This document shows positions 36,056-50,318 of a DNA stretch of 64,000 bases, piece by piece. Source of the stretch: Serpula lacrymans var. lacrymans S7.9 (Eukaryota; Basidiomycota; Agaricomycetes; Boletales; Serpulaceae). The notes beneath the pieces are model-generated. The model saw only the letters and a list, made by a program, of their open reading frames with translations, was not told where the DNA came from and did no database searches. Where the stretch lies: positions 310,001 through 374,000 of the forward strand of contig NW_006763299.1 in NCBI RefSeq assembly GCF_000218685.1, written 5' to 3'. The translations under genes were made by a program, and so were the position numbers. How positions within the stretch are numbered: position 1 is the first letter of the stretch; each line of letters starts with the position of its first letter.

Positions 36056-39000
36056 TCATGTACGCTGTCGCATTGCAGCAGGTGGGTGACCATTACCATT
36101 GGGCGGAGACGCTGAGTGTGTATGCTCGCCGCTTGATCTGGGAGGTATGTACGACGAAGGTCGTGGTGAAGGCGAGGTCGGGCCACCGCTCAATATCGGC
36201 CGCTGAGAAGCCGCCCAGTCGCCTTCTGTGAGCTGAGGGTTTCGGGGCTGTTGCTGTCCCTGGATCATGGCCATGCCCTGTGAAAGCGATGTCGGGTGTA
36301 TGGGAGAAGGATACGACATAGGCGCATGGTGTACTCCAGGATGAGGGTGCGGTGATTGTTGCCGACCGTTCCGTATCTGCGGTTCAGTGGGCATTGTCAC
36401 CAGCTGTGGTCGGTCCGGATTAGAGGATCCAGATGGAGAAGGTCGCGGATTGCTGCTGATAGGTGAACTCAACGGAGGCGATAGGCCTTGTGCAGGTACT
36501 CGACCGCTGGACTTCAAACGCAGATAAGTATCACATTTCTTCAAAAAGTCGCGACTTGGCAATTCCAGACTATTCGAGAAGTAGTCCTGGTCATGCAATA
36601 TCGCTAGGAACTCCTCTGGAACAGTGTAGAACTCGTCTTGATTCTCGAGCAAGGAAGTGACCACTTTGATAGCCCCGAAACTTTCGTCCCGGACGGCGTC
36701 GCGGCCACGTGAATACAGTATACTGGGACAGATGACAGTCGCCAGATTGGACAGATCCATTTTGCTCCCCGTTTTCTCGTCCATGTGAGCAAATGAGGCG
36801 ACCCATTTCAAAAACACAAAGAGGACCTCCATTGTATCCCGATGACTCTTGGGAAGAAGGATCGAAACCATATGAAGAAGTCGCTTTCTCTCTGAGTCTT
36901 GCGGGACAGCTGTATGTCATTTTTAGAACACTATATCTCCTTTTGAACTTAGAGAACTTACATTGTGACGCAATCAATAACCGATGCAACTTGAACGTCA
37001 AGAGAGGGTCGGGTAGCTCTCGGAGGAACTTCTTAAGCAGTGCTGCCAGTTGGACAGGAGTATCTTGTGTGAGATCCACGGAAGAAGCGTCCCTGTCAAT
37101 GGCTTCAGTGAGGTCCTTGAGCCCCCTGATATTACCATTTTTACGGAAAATGCCTTCAATTGACATATCTATCGCATCCAAATAAGCATCCCCAGTCTGT
37201 AAAGGGTAGTAGTCTACTTACCCATTTGCCGCATAGCAGATACAACATCGTCGATGAAGCTTGGTATTCTCAAGGTTGCTCTTGTGGCACCCAATAACGA
37301 ATCGGCGCCCTCTCTTTCAACCAAAAGTTCAAGCGGAACACCGAAGACACCTGTCAAAATAACGTAAATATCGCGCCGGTGACAACAAAAAAAAAATGTG
37401 CTTGGCATACCCTTTTTCTTGACATTCTTCTTATCGTTACCCGCTTTGAATAGCTTGTTCCAAAAGCCACCTTTCTTTATCTCCACTAACTCCAATATCT
37501 CGTCCAAATCAAATTGATCTCGCAACGAAGATTTCTGCAGGATAAGGACGGCGCAATGTTTGACAATGACGAGCTCGAGGGCGTTTAACTCGGCAACATG
37601 TGGAATCGAACTTTGCCGAGGAAGAGATCGTTGTTGCTCTCGCGCTTGCGCTGCTTCCATCAATTGCGGGATGTCAGCCAAGGTGATACCGTCATCGGGT
37701 GCATGTAATGGTGGCTCCTCGATGCCGCCAGCAGGTGAATTGGGCGCTGATTCATCCACTATCATAACTTCAGTGTTATTGCGAGTATAGTTCGGCCGGA
37801 CAACCTGACCCTGCTGAGTTATATCCAATGTCCCAGGAGACTTCCCTTGCAAACGGGCAAGCTGACCAGCCGTTGAGCCGGGCTGTGAAGGCAACCGCCC
37901 AGGGATGAGAGGTCCTGGAGGAGGGGCACGCTGAGGTTGCGGAACCTTGATTTCTTGTGGAGCTCGATGAGTATGTAGGGTATCGGAAGGATGGACCGTC
38001 CGACCAGCTGGACTTTCAACAATTGTGGAGCGCTTGGGCAGACGAGCCGTGGCCGACAACTTGCGATCGAGGTGCACGGACTTCATACGCATGATATCAC
38101 CAGAGTTCCGGTACGGATCTTGTTCCGTCGACTTTGGAATTTGCGCTGGGGTTGAACCCGCAACTAACAACGCGTCAGGGAGGGGATCGATCGAGAAGAT
38201 GGAAGTAGAATACACACCAGGAGAAAGAGGTACAACGCCTTGCTGTTTGAGTACCAAATAAAGTCGACGAAGGGCAATGTTCAACAGGAAGGCATATTGC
38301 TCCAATCTCGATACAGCTTGGAATCCAGATCGACACGTAGCATGACTGTGATCTGTGCATAAAGTGACTGTTGGTACTTCACCAAACGACGGCGTGTCCT
38401 TGATTGAATCGGTGTCATATAGGAAAATTGCAACGTTAGCCGGTGGACGTCGAGCAGTCGATACCTTTGGTGTCTCTTTTTCCCCCTTCTCCTTGTCATC
38501 GGTAGACTTTTGTGGCGCTGATTCTTTAGGGACAGGTACAGCAGAAACCTTTCCACAAACACCGCACTGTATGCAATGCGAATGCCATCGCTGATATGTT
38601 CCAAGCCGCACACAATCTTCCTCCACCGCCTGATTGCACTTAACACACCGATCTGACGGAGGATTGCTTACTGAAAGTCTAGACGGCGAAGATGCTGAAA
38701 AGGGCGATTCCCCGGCGTTTTCAGGCGCTAGACTCCTAAATCCATAAGTAACGCCCCTTGTACCCACATTAGCGCCTTCGCTTTGGACCATAACCTCCCC
38801 ATTCGAACTCTTGATGATCCGCCGGGCTGTGGGATCGCCACCCTGAACAGCGAGTAGATGAAGCTTGTCGAGGAAGGATGCCATCGCCTCTCGAACACTC
38901 TGCTCTCTCTCCAGTTTCAGGGCACCGGTCAACGCTATACGGATCAAGATCTTGAGATAATGAGCGATCCCTGTCACAAGCGCGAGTAGTTCTTGCGTCA

Positions 39001-40892
39001 TGCCCATCCTCCGTGAGCCAGTCTCTTGCGTACGCGACAGTAGCGTGAATAAATCGACAGTTTTACGACAGAGCATCCTCGCTTCCCGCACGTGGGACAT
39101 CCCTATCGAAATATATGCTCAGTGAGCGAACAGTGGCAATGCTACAGGAAGAAAGCGAACAAACCTTTCATATTAAGGCGGGAGAAGTAATATTCGAGAT
39201 CATCAATAGTTCCAAAAAGGACTTCGACGTGTAAAATGAACTTCTCTGCCATCCTGATGGCATCCAAGTATTGGCCATTGCTGACCTGACGCAACATATC
39301 GGAAATACAAGCAGCACTCGATTCTTCGAATGCAGACAGAACCCTATAAAAAGTAAACCGTTAATCTCGCTGATTAAGGACAACACAGAAAACCGATGCT
39401 CACGTCCATATGCGATAGACCAACTGCTCCATCCTGACCTGTTTCTCCTTCAACGAGATCGATGTCTCCTTTTGTTCTTCTTCTACGTACGGTGGCTCAC
39501 TCTCGCCACCCTCGGCTATAGCACTGTTTGGCCTACGCGAAACTACTTTAACGTTCCAGAACTGCGATGGTGATTAGCATTGCAGACAACAAAGGATTTA
39601 AATCACACGTGTACCTTGTTGATCATGTAACATTCAGGATGCCAGCATTCGTCGCGCGAGTTGCGATTGATCTCCACAAATTGCTTGAGAATCGCGCTGC
39701 TACATCCTGCGCACTTGGTGGCGAAACGAGTAGAGTAATGAAAGTGGCAATAAACATCACCATCATGCTCGTAGTATGAATCCTGAGGACCGAACAGCGT
39801 TGGACAAATTGAACAAGTGAAGTGCTCCACGTGGTACTTTTTATCTGCCATGATGTTCATTGTTTGTCGTAGAAGAAGAAACACAAAAAACAACTCACTG
39901 CATGCCGTAATATAGCTGCCTCGCAAAGCTAGACCACACTTAGCACATATAAGGTTTAGACGACGAAAGTAGTCCCGCTCGCAGAGAGGTTGTTGCTTGT
40001 TATCTGGCCCATCAATCGGAAAGAATTTCGAGGCCACGACATCTCCACAATCCTACTATGGCATTAAATGGGCGATCAAACTACATTATTACGAAATTCA
40101 TACCATGCACTTGAAACAGTTCAGATGGTAAACCGTGCCTAATGCGCGCACGAAAGCGCCCTGCATAGGATTTCCACACGCCGAGCATATTCTGATAGGA
40201 TAAAAAGTGTACGACGTCAGATGCAAGATCTAACTGAGGTATGATAGAACTGGATGGATCGAGTGGAGGTTGATCTGAAAATAAAATAAAATAGAGGGAT
40301 ATGCTCACGAAGATGAAATATTAGTAGATGTTGCTGATGATGTGGACGTTGCAGGACCGCCAACTTTACCAGGAGCACTAGAGTCCGACGATCCTGAATG
40401 CACCGAGGAGTAAGAAGCCCCGCTGAGGCGGCGATGGGAGCCATTTGAACGGCTGGACGAAGAAGGGTGAACATTTTGGCTAGAACTACCAGGGGTGGTG
40501 GGTCGACTGGCGGAAAGAAAAGCAGGCGATGGGCCTTGGAGAGATCCATGCATGCTGGCATTATCAAACCTGGCTGAGGCCCCATGGTTCAAGTCCTCGC
40601 TGTGAGCATGTTGGCCGAAGTCCTGTTTTGTAGCCAGATTGTTGCGACCGAAGTCGTGCGTGGAGCTGACTGTAGAGGCCCTTGTGGGGAAATGAGGACG
40701 TTCGGGAATGCGTGCAGCATTTGTGGGAGGAGCAGAAAAGGGACCAGACGGCTGATTGCTTGCGTCCTGGTCTTTCCGAGGACGAGAAGGTTCAGAATCA
40801 TATGCCATAGAGATACCCAGGGCGGCCTGCTGTTGATAATTAGACCACTGCGGTTGCCCTCTGCTCTGGCCCTGATCCTGGGGAATGTTCAT
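36056..40892 (-). CDS. RGA1: LIM-domain Rho GTPase-activating protein (Rga1 type)
   Basis: Eleven exons join to 1429 residues: complement of 36056-36909, 36962-37168, 37222-37350, 37411-39102, 39165-39343, 39404-39561, 39615-39844, 39899-40052, 40104-40191, 40235-40249, 40309-40892. Fungal Rga1 proteins switch off Rho or Cdc42 GTPases at growth sites. After a Ser/Gln-rich N-terminus come LIM1 (CSACGNPMQGAF..., about residue 202), LIM2 (CAKCGLALRGSY, about 265, with CSICPTLFG), and a third, looser LIM near residue 620 (CVKCNQAVEEDCVRLG) that carries a long insert. The RhoGAP domain spans about 1034-1215, with GIFRKNGNIRGLKDL holding the arginine finger, LKKFLRELPDPLL and LATVICPSIL. The Pro/Ser-rich tail is unstructured. 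A 15-nt exon (40235-40249) joins the N-terminus to LIM1. The start at 40892 is the first ATG after a run without one. Confidence 0.93.
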
Positions 40893-42337
40893 AAGATAGA
40901 CAAGACAAACACCGCCAGGACTGTTGGATACGATGTCGGCGACGGTGAGGACGGTGGGGACGGCAACAAGACTGTAAGGAAATGAGGGCGAGCAGACAGA
41001 GGACACGGGTTCCCGAGCGACGTGACAGAAGTCACAGGGTGACTGTAACCATCTCCTTGCCTGACCTCTGATTATCTTTTTAGTAAAAATTTGGTACAGT
41101 TTTTGGTCTCATTACTTTTAGTCTGCTGACTGAATATTACTGAATCCTCCGCAACGCACACAAATGAACATAAAACTGCATCCGACAACTGTCAAAGCCC
41201 GTTCTTTCTGCGCATTTTTTACGAAATACCCAGGACGTTGCGATACAACATGCAGTAAAGTCTACTCTAATGGTACTTCTAATACGACACATTACTTGGC
41301 CAGTATTTCTGAGGAGGCCTCTTATGTACTCGCGTATTGCGCCAGTAGTCGCCAGGCGTGTGTCAAGAACATTTCCATATGTACATGGGAGCAGCGGATA
41401 ACAGTACGCGGATGGACTTGGCAGTCTCTGGTATGTATTGGATGGGCTTGGTAGTGATCTGAGCAAATCTAGCAGAGAAACATATCCAATCTAATCCAAG
41501 ACAGCTCAGCGCCTCCGTTCTGCATTTCGCCAACACAAGCCTTGTGGCAGCCATGAGGCATTGAGTTCGCGGTCCCTTCGCTTTGCTAGCAGCTTTAAAT
41601 CCCTTGTTATCTTACATCGTTTCGACATCCGTGTCATCTGCTATTCTTGGAGCGGCCATCGATGAACACGATGTTTTCATGATCAAGCTTGATCAAGAGT
41701 TCATCATCATCGGTATTCAAGAAGTACTGATCAAGGCTCTGAGCATGAGTTTTGCATACAGCACCGCCAATGTGATACCATGGGTACCTTCACACATTTC
41801 CACATCCACACTGGCACCGGGACGTGCGTGAGTATCTCGCCGTTTGTCTTACAAACTGACCATAAAAATACAGTGTTCCACGGAAGACAGGGGATAAACC
41901 AAGGTACGTAGGCACTGGGAGTATGAGAATATGCTCGGATGTTCTGTAGGCCTGCCAGTGTGCCGACGGGTTGTTTGGCAGCTGGATTCGAACCAGAGCC
42001 TGCTCGAACAGTCGCCAAACCAAACAAGTCGCATTTCGGTCCTTCGGCGATGCGTGCCGATGCATGCGTATTCTGACGGCGGGATGAGGCAAGCCGCCAT
42101 TAGTATTGCCTGCATGGCTTTCCACTTCAAATCCTCGTGTTTCGTCCGGCAGGAGCACTTACATGTCAACGTCGTCCTGTGTGTCGCCGAGAGGATACGT
42201 TGTCGCTCACCCTACCCGAAACTCATAAATACCCTTCAGTTCCACACAGTGGACTCCCATATCAAGCATTAAGCAATCTGCTGTCCCGTCTTCACCATCT
42301 TCAGCCCTTTTAGGTTGCCATTTACTTATCCACAGCA
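40893..42337. other. Intergenic 40.9-42.3 kb
   Basis: This 1.45 kb interval lies between divergent genes (the LIM-RhoGAP protein and a small orphan) and must contain both promoters. Short open frames at 41164-41454, 41583-41831 and 41931-42272 do not link up, and none resembles a known protein. A perfect 14-bp palindrome is listed separately. Confidence 0.45.
41681..41694. repeat. Perfect 14-bp palindrome
   Basis: GATCAAGCTTGATC is its own reverse complement. The related word TGATCAAG recurs near 41691-41698 and 41728-41736. It could be a protein-binding site or chance. Confidence 0.5.
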
Positions 42338-43008
42338 ATGCATCCTTGGTATCGTCACACCTGGCATTACCATCGCCCCTCTCGTTTGATCTGGTTCGTC
42401 CTTGGCGCTGCTTCTGCTACCATTTGGGCTCGTCACAAGGAAATGCGCGATAACCGATCACATCATTATCAATGTGTCCGGAAACATATCCAGCCTTCCT
42501 CGTCCGTCGAGGTCACTGGTTCCGCTCTTCCGTTCTATAATCCCATGGCCCCTGAAATGCCAGTGAACGCCACTGAGCCACATCGTCATCCCTTTCAAAG
42601 GAAATGGAGTTGGGGACATGATGAGGGAGACGGTACTTCTGGATGGAACAACCAACAGTGGGACGAAGATAAAGTGCGTATGAAGCAATTGGGAAAGCAG
42701 GCCGAGGAAGCAGTGAGTACTCCGCGTCGTTGCCAATTCCAATGATATACGTGATGCTCACAATCTCCGCGATGTTCCACTCAAGATGACTGAAGTTTCC
42801 GAAGCCACTCTCGATTCTATATTATCTACAGTTCAAACTTTGAAGAGCGTAAGTGAACAGTCTTTTCCGTGCTGGTCCGCGACTTAAACGTTCGCCTCCA
42901 CAGAAACTTGCAGAACATCGTATTCAGCGTGAACAGCAGCAAGAGTTCATAAGAGAACAGCTGAAGCAGCAAGAGAAAAAAAAAGATCCTCCTCAGTCAA
43001 CTGCGTGA
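42338..43008 (+). CDS. Small orphan protein with one membrane segment and a coiled-coil tail
   Basis: Three exons (42338-42712, 42786-42848, 42904-43008) give 180 residues. I do not recognise a characterised family. Near the N-terminus is a short membrane-like helix (RLIWFVLGAASATIWA, about residues 16-31) flanked by His/Arg-rich sequence. The middle is Pro/His/Trp-rich, and the C-terminal third is a charged helix with Gln/Glu/Lys heptads (EHRIQREQQQEFIREQLKQQ) ending in a Lys run. A single N-terminal anchor followed by a coiled coil would suit a mitochondrial or ER tail-exposed scaffold, but that is inference. Splice sites are canonical, and the ATG at 42338 follows a pyrimidine-rich leader. 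Confidence 0.65.
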
Positions 43009-43448
43009 ATCGGACAATAGCATCCTACATATGTAACACATCTCCACTCTCTCCCCCTGCGACTCGCTCTTGTCCTTTTTTATCTTCATGAGGTGTGCAC
43101 ACCTACTACCCACCCGCTCTTTACATAATTTATTATATCTTCTCGGTGTACATCAACTTTGTAAACCTATATATTTATCTGCTTACATTCCTTTTTTCGC
43201 CATCTGTACCGCCTGAACCACATCCATAAGTAACTTATCGATACTTTCTCATCCCTGACCATTCCCGAGTTACCCAGTATATATATGCAATCGTCAATAA
43301 TCAAAACGCCAAGATCCTCTATCAATTACACTGCACCGACGTTATACCTACAGCCCCAAGTGATTCACTTCGACCTCACCAATAAGACCGACTTTACACC
43401 GACCGTAGGTGTATTCAGTTAGATTATTACTGTCAGTCCCCCCACAGT
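43009..43448. other. Intergenic, convergent 3' ends
   Basis: This 440-bp pyrimidine-rich interval holds the 3' UTRs of the small orphan and the SLC35F gene. Nothing else was seen. Confidence 0.5.
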
Positions 43449-45412
43449 CTATTCGTACGCCATCATCCGCTCTTCCCGCATGCGCGTTATGTATGCAGGC
43501 ACCTTCGGGTCCAAATGTCCTTGCTCCTCCGCTGAGATTCGTCGTCAGAACCAAAATAACGGGGACTTGAAACCAGGGACAAGGGACTTACGTGTAGCGT
43601 GCCAAAAGTAAATGATAAGTCCGACCACGACCACGACGAAGGCGGGGAAGTAAAGCCAGAACGGCGAGTAATGCTATTAGTAAGTAACCGGTCATATTCA
43701 AATCAACCGTTCCCAATGTCCGCGAACTGTGGGAATAGACTTACGAAGAGGAATAATCCTACGTAAAATAGGTCATGTTTTTAGTGTTTCCGAAGGTAGC
43801 ATCCCCAAAACATGGCTCAGATGACATACCGAAAAGAAGACCATAGAAGTCACTCGTGAGTAGACTGATGTTGTAGAATGCCGAGGACGCGCTGCGGTAT
43901 AATAGTGGAGCAACTGTGTATAGAATGAACATGGCTAAGATGGTGTTGAAGTCAGTATCCACGGTTATTGATCCGAGGGCATTTCTATAATTTACCGGCG
44001 GTATATGCAACCAAGAGGCCAACTATAAAATATTTGGCAAAATTAAAAGCTGTAGGTAACAATGTCACCACCTATCAATCACTCACTAGTAGCACCGTTC
44101 CACGTTGCAGTCTTCATCGCATTATGTTCGAGTCCAGCTGCTTGAATGCCATTTATCAACGTGCCCCACATCCCGAGCTGTCCAACAACCTGACAGTAGC
44201 CATTACCGTGTGTAACTTGAACAGGGAAAAAAATCAAGGAACTCACTTCATAGAGCGGAGATCTCCTGACGAAGAATTCCTCCGTTGCATTCGCTGCAAT
44301 GAGTATTATATCAGGCCCGCTTCCACAAGATATTTATAGAATGAAGAGGAACGGACTAAATCCATAGAGCGTCGCTCCTACAATCATAAAGGCGTCGCCT
44401 TTTCCCCTGTTTAGCGCGGGGTAATTCTTATCTGTGAGCATATCGGACGATACCAGCATTCCCAGACCTCCAACACACACTAACACACCCTAAGAAATAA
44501 TTCGGAGGTTATGAACTGTTCGTGAAAGAAAAGAAAGGCAAAACTCGCGAGAACTTGTGTCCAATGATATTTTGTACGCATGTAGACCCAACAGAAGAAA
44601 AGACAAACAGGTATTGCCCAGCTGCAGTTGAATTGATATAAATTGATATTATCGGAACAAAAGAAAACGCCACACTTACGCATCAAGGAGCATACAGGAC
44701 AATAAATCGGTATAGTTGTATGCCTGTGATGAGTTGTTGATAAAGCCGCATCCGAAGGGATCAAGGGGTTTGGTTTACCTTGACTACGAGAAAGTTTCCT
44801 TCTACGTCACAACATGCCAAGATGAAATCTAGATGGGTGTATAATCAGTATGGTGGGGAACTGCCCTGGTAGTTGATCTAATGCATACATTTCCACCCAT
44901 CTCTAGCAACCATCTTAGCCCAGCCCTTGATTCCATCTACAGACAGCCTTTCTGAGTTTGATGATCATACGTTTGGCAGATAGAAGTAAGTGCGCACATT
45001 GATACATTGTATATGGTGTATAAACAACAAATAACGAGAAATACCTGTGAAGAAACAGTTATATACAGGGGAATCACGAATGAATCAGCATATATGCTCA
45101 CAAAAACCAGGTCTGTGTGGTGGACAAGGTCCAATTTCGACTGACCAATTCCGTCGTCGTGACATTGGTGCATGTGATGCATAGCGAGACTACCTGACCA
45201 GCCAAAAGCGAAAAGACGAATCTGCGGGTCCAGATACTGGCAAACCGTGACCAGATACTGTGTCTGAAGCCTCCAAAAGACGAATAGTCAATTGGAGGAC
45301 GGACTGTTGTGCGTACTTCTTCCACCAAATTGCTAGGAGAGTCCTGGGAAGGAGATCCAGTTGATCCGGTTTCGTCTGCAAAGCCATTCTTCGAATCGAT
45401 AGATGGCGACAT
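43449..45412 (-). CDS. SLC35F1/F2-type solute transporter
   Basis: Fourteen exons join to 388 residues: complement of 43449-43531, 43592-43673, 43745-43758, 43830-43934, 43996-44022, 44087-44189, 44247-44293, 44357-44489, 44549-44621, 44680-44723, 44779-44828, 44889-44936, 44998-45044, 45102-45412. SLC35F proteins belong to the drug/metabolite transporter superfamily with ten membrane helices; substrates of this branch are poorly known. Family blocks visible are RFVFSLLAGQVVSLCI, ILACCDVEGNFLVVKAY, WVYMRTKYHWTQVLG, LVSSDMLTDK, NATEEFFVRRSPLYEVVGQL and AFYNISLLTSDFYGLLFGLF, then a cytosolic tail (PEEQGHLDP). Introns average 60 nt and often fall inside helices. Intron 44490-44548 is GC-AG (GCGAGT), needed for the conserved TQVLGVLVC junction. 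A 14-nt exon (43745-43758) codes GLFLF. Confidence 0.92.
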
Positions 45413-46752
45413 GGTATCTGCAGCAAAAGAACCTGTCCAGGAGTATTTCTGCCCTTGTCGACCTTTCTTAAAGGTCTACCAGGCCAAGCGACGTGTCAAA
45501 GAAACGTCGTGTGCACAGGGGGACCGTGGCTCCCAGGCTGGGCAGCTGAATGAAGGAAGGCAAGTGGCGTCCAAATGGTTCTGTCAAACATTACGGCATT
45601 TTCTAATCTCGTGCCTTGCAATTTTCACAGTAAAAATGATGATCGCTTCGGATGACTTCGAGCCCAGCGGCTCCAGCCAAGCAAACCTCGCCTTTCACAT
45701 TCACTGAGAGATCTTGTCTTTGGATACTATTCCTATCACTGTTACTTGACTGTTACCAAAGGTTTGCCATGTCCACTAAGGAGTCAGAGTCGCCGCAAGA
45801 TAACGTGCAGCCATTAAATTACCGGGAGCATTTCGCGGTCAGTGTATTTCAGGAGCTAATTCACAGTAGTACCACAGCTGAACTCCACATTGTCAAATGA
45901 AGGGACGGGAAACGTATACCAAGCATACAGAGTTAGTGGGCAGCACTGGTTTTTGCGAATTTAGGGTTAGCTGACGGCTCATTTCAAGTCCTTGCGAGAG
46001 TGCGGCGAAAGCATCCATGGCTTGCATGGACCGGAATAGCTACGACCGTGATAAGTGTCTGGATTTCTTTCAGGCTTACAGAGACTGTAAGAAGACATGG
46101 GTGCGCACTCCCCACTAGCATTGTAGCCCATGCTTACACGTTCTACTCTACTTGAATATCAAGCTGGATCAAAGGAAAGCGGATCGCAGGGCTGGCCGCG
46201 ACGCGAGTTTGTAGTCAAACCAGACACTCCTTCTAAGTTGTGGTCTGGTTATATTGGCCCTGTAGTCAGAAGGGAAAACCTGTTGCCTTTTACTTGCTTT
46301 ACGATAGGACTCTAGGACACCAGCATTCTCAGTCTAATATGAGAATCTCCGAAACTTTGCCCTTCTGTGGAAAACTCCCCGAACTATCTGGATGTAGGTG
46401 TGGAGGTATTGTACGACTACAGCCTCCAGAGAGAATATATATCTTACTGGTGACTTAGTCTTCATTATAAACAAAGGCATTTTTCCACTCTGAAAACTTG
46501 GACCAAGCAATACGACAGGTGGACACCCGGTTTTCATATAACTCAACCATACAGCGCGAGACTTAAACATCCCGAATTATCTGAGCATAGAATATCACCA
46601 TGCAACGTTGCAGCAAGATTGGATTGAGTGTAAGAATGGCAGTAAATACACGGAAACACTGGGTAAAACAAAGTTTCATATACTAGCACAAATCACAAAT
46701 GAAACGATAAAACCAATCACTCCTCTTGTACGAGTTTTCACCAGGAAGACAA
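45413..46752. other. Intergenic 45.4-46.8 kb
   Basis: This 1.34 kb interval contains the SLC35F promoter and the U2AF 3' end. A short ATG-started frame at 45652-45900 (82 codons, +) has no recognisable relatives and no supporting context, so it is left uncalled. Confidence 0.45.
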
Positions 46753-48916
<2,164 letters not shown>

Positions 48917-49108
48917 TTTCAGCTTGTGTTTTGCTTTTTACTGTGAACCTTTCGGGGCGCCAAAAGTGGAGGAGGCGGTAAAGAGCAACTCGAACTACCG
49001 TCACGGTCACCAGCTGTAACACAATCTTCAAGCCGTGCGAAAAGCTGATATAACCACACGGTTCCATACTGCTGAGACTCTTGGGTTGCAAACACCACCT
49101 TATTAGCC
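48917..49108. promoter_or_regulatory. 192-bp divergent promoter, U2AF2 / FIS1
   Basis: Two start codons face away from each other across 192 bp. No TATA box is obvious. Confidence 0.55.
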
Positions 49109-49795
49109 ATGCCTACAGATCTCCCTTACGCAGCAGACGCAGAAGTCTCTTTATCTTACGATGAGCTCGAGGTAATTCATTCTCATGGAGTTTTATGTCA
49201 TCAAACTGAGATTACCATCTCGGTCTTCGCTCCAGGTACTACGACTACAGTATCAGAAAGAACTAGTTCAATCCCATGTCACCATTCAGACCCAGTTCAA
49301 CTATGCCTGGGGCCTTGTCAAAAGCCCACTGAGAGACCATCAAGTAGAGGGTGTGCGGCTTTTACAAGGTTTGTCACCTGGCATGCCAAGCTCATGTTCG
49401 ACACTGACTCTTGTTTAGAAATCTACCGAGCCGAGCCCACGCGAAGAAGAGAATGTCTGTACTACCTGGCACTTGGTCATTACAAGATGGGAAATTTCGA
49501 CGAAGCAAAGAAATTCAATGGTTAGTCGTCCTGCTTGTTCTTTATCAGTGCTTGGTAGTGATACTGTACACCAGGTCTGTTAATCGAGAAGGAACCAACC
49601 AATTTACAAGCTCAAAGTCTAGGATCACTCATAGACAAAGATGTTGCTCGAGGTACGTTTTTCTCGCATCTCCAGTACTATCTGTACTGAATTTGTTGTA
49701 TAGATGGCTATATAGGTATGGCGCTTGCTGGGGGTATAGCAGCGCTTGGTACCCTCCTTGTCGCGGGTTTTATACGGCGAGCAACACGCAAATAG
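49109..49795 (+). CDS. FIS1: Mitochondrial fission protein Fis1
   Basis: Five exons (49109-49171, 49236-49368, 49419-49520, 49575-49652, 49704-49795) give 155 residues, the usual length. Fis1 is a tail-anchored protein of the mitochondrial and peroxisomal outer membrane that recruits the dynamin Dnm1 through adaptors. The TPR-like helices are clear: [40 protein letters not shown] and [15 protein letters not shown]. The C-terminal anchor [20 protein letters not shown] is followed by the basic RRATRK needed for mitochondrial targeting. Splice phases are consistent throughout. It diverges from U2AF2. Confidence 0.95.
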
Positions 49796-50318
49796 TCCGC
49801 GCGACTTTAATACTAACGTATCTCTCCTTTGTTCACGCCGTATCATGTCACATTCTCCACTCGTTCCTGATGGTCGTTCTGTCTCGCTCAAGTCGCTATT
49901 ATATTTGTCATCGAATTATTATACATCACTTATTGCACTGCTCTAATGTTGCCATCGTGAGTAGACCAACTAACTGACTGCACAGGGAACTCTTTACTAG
50001 ATGATGTCCACTCGATGAATGCATGCACAAGTGCTTCTAAAACTATCGCTAGTTACAATAAGTATGTCCACCCCACGATGATAACTGTTCTGCCCAGTAA
50101 GCGATGCAATAAGATTTATAATCGTCACGGACGGTATAAAGCAATGATAGCAAGTATATGTAACCTCCAGCCATAAAAAGCGTAACAAAAAAATCCTTTG
50201 TAGATCGTACATTTCACTTGCGAAAGAGAGTCGATGTTATCAGGCGTTAATTTAGTGGTCGTTATTCTTGTAATAGGTATATGTGATTATCCATTTGGAC
50301 TGATCCTAAATCCCAAAT
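49796..50318. other. Intergenic, convergent 3' ends of FIS1 and the M50B-like gene
   Basis: This 523-bp AT-rich interval holds two 3' UTRs. I see no gene or repeat in it. Confidence 0.5.

Noticed and set aside
45652..45900. 82-codon ORF with ATG
   Set aside because: There is no similarity, no neighbouring exons and no context; consistent with chance.
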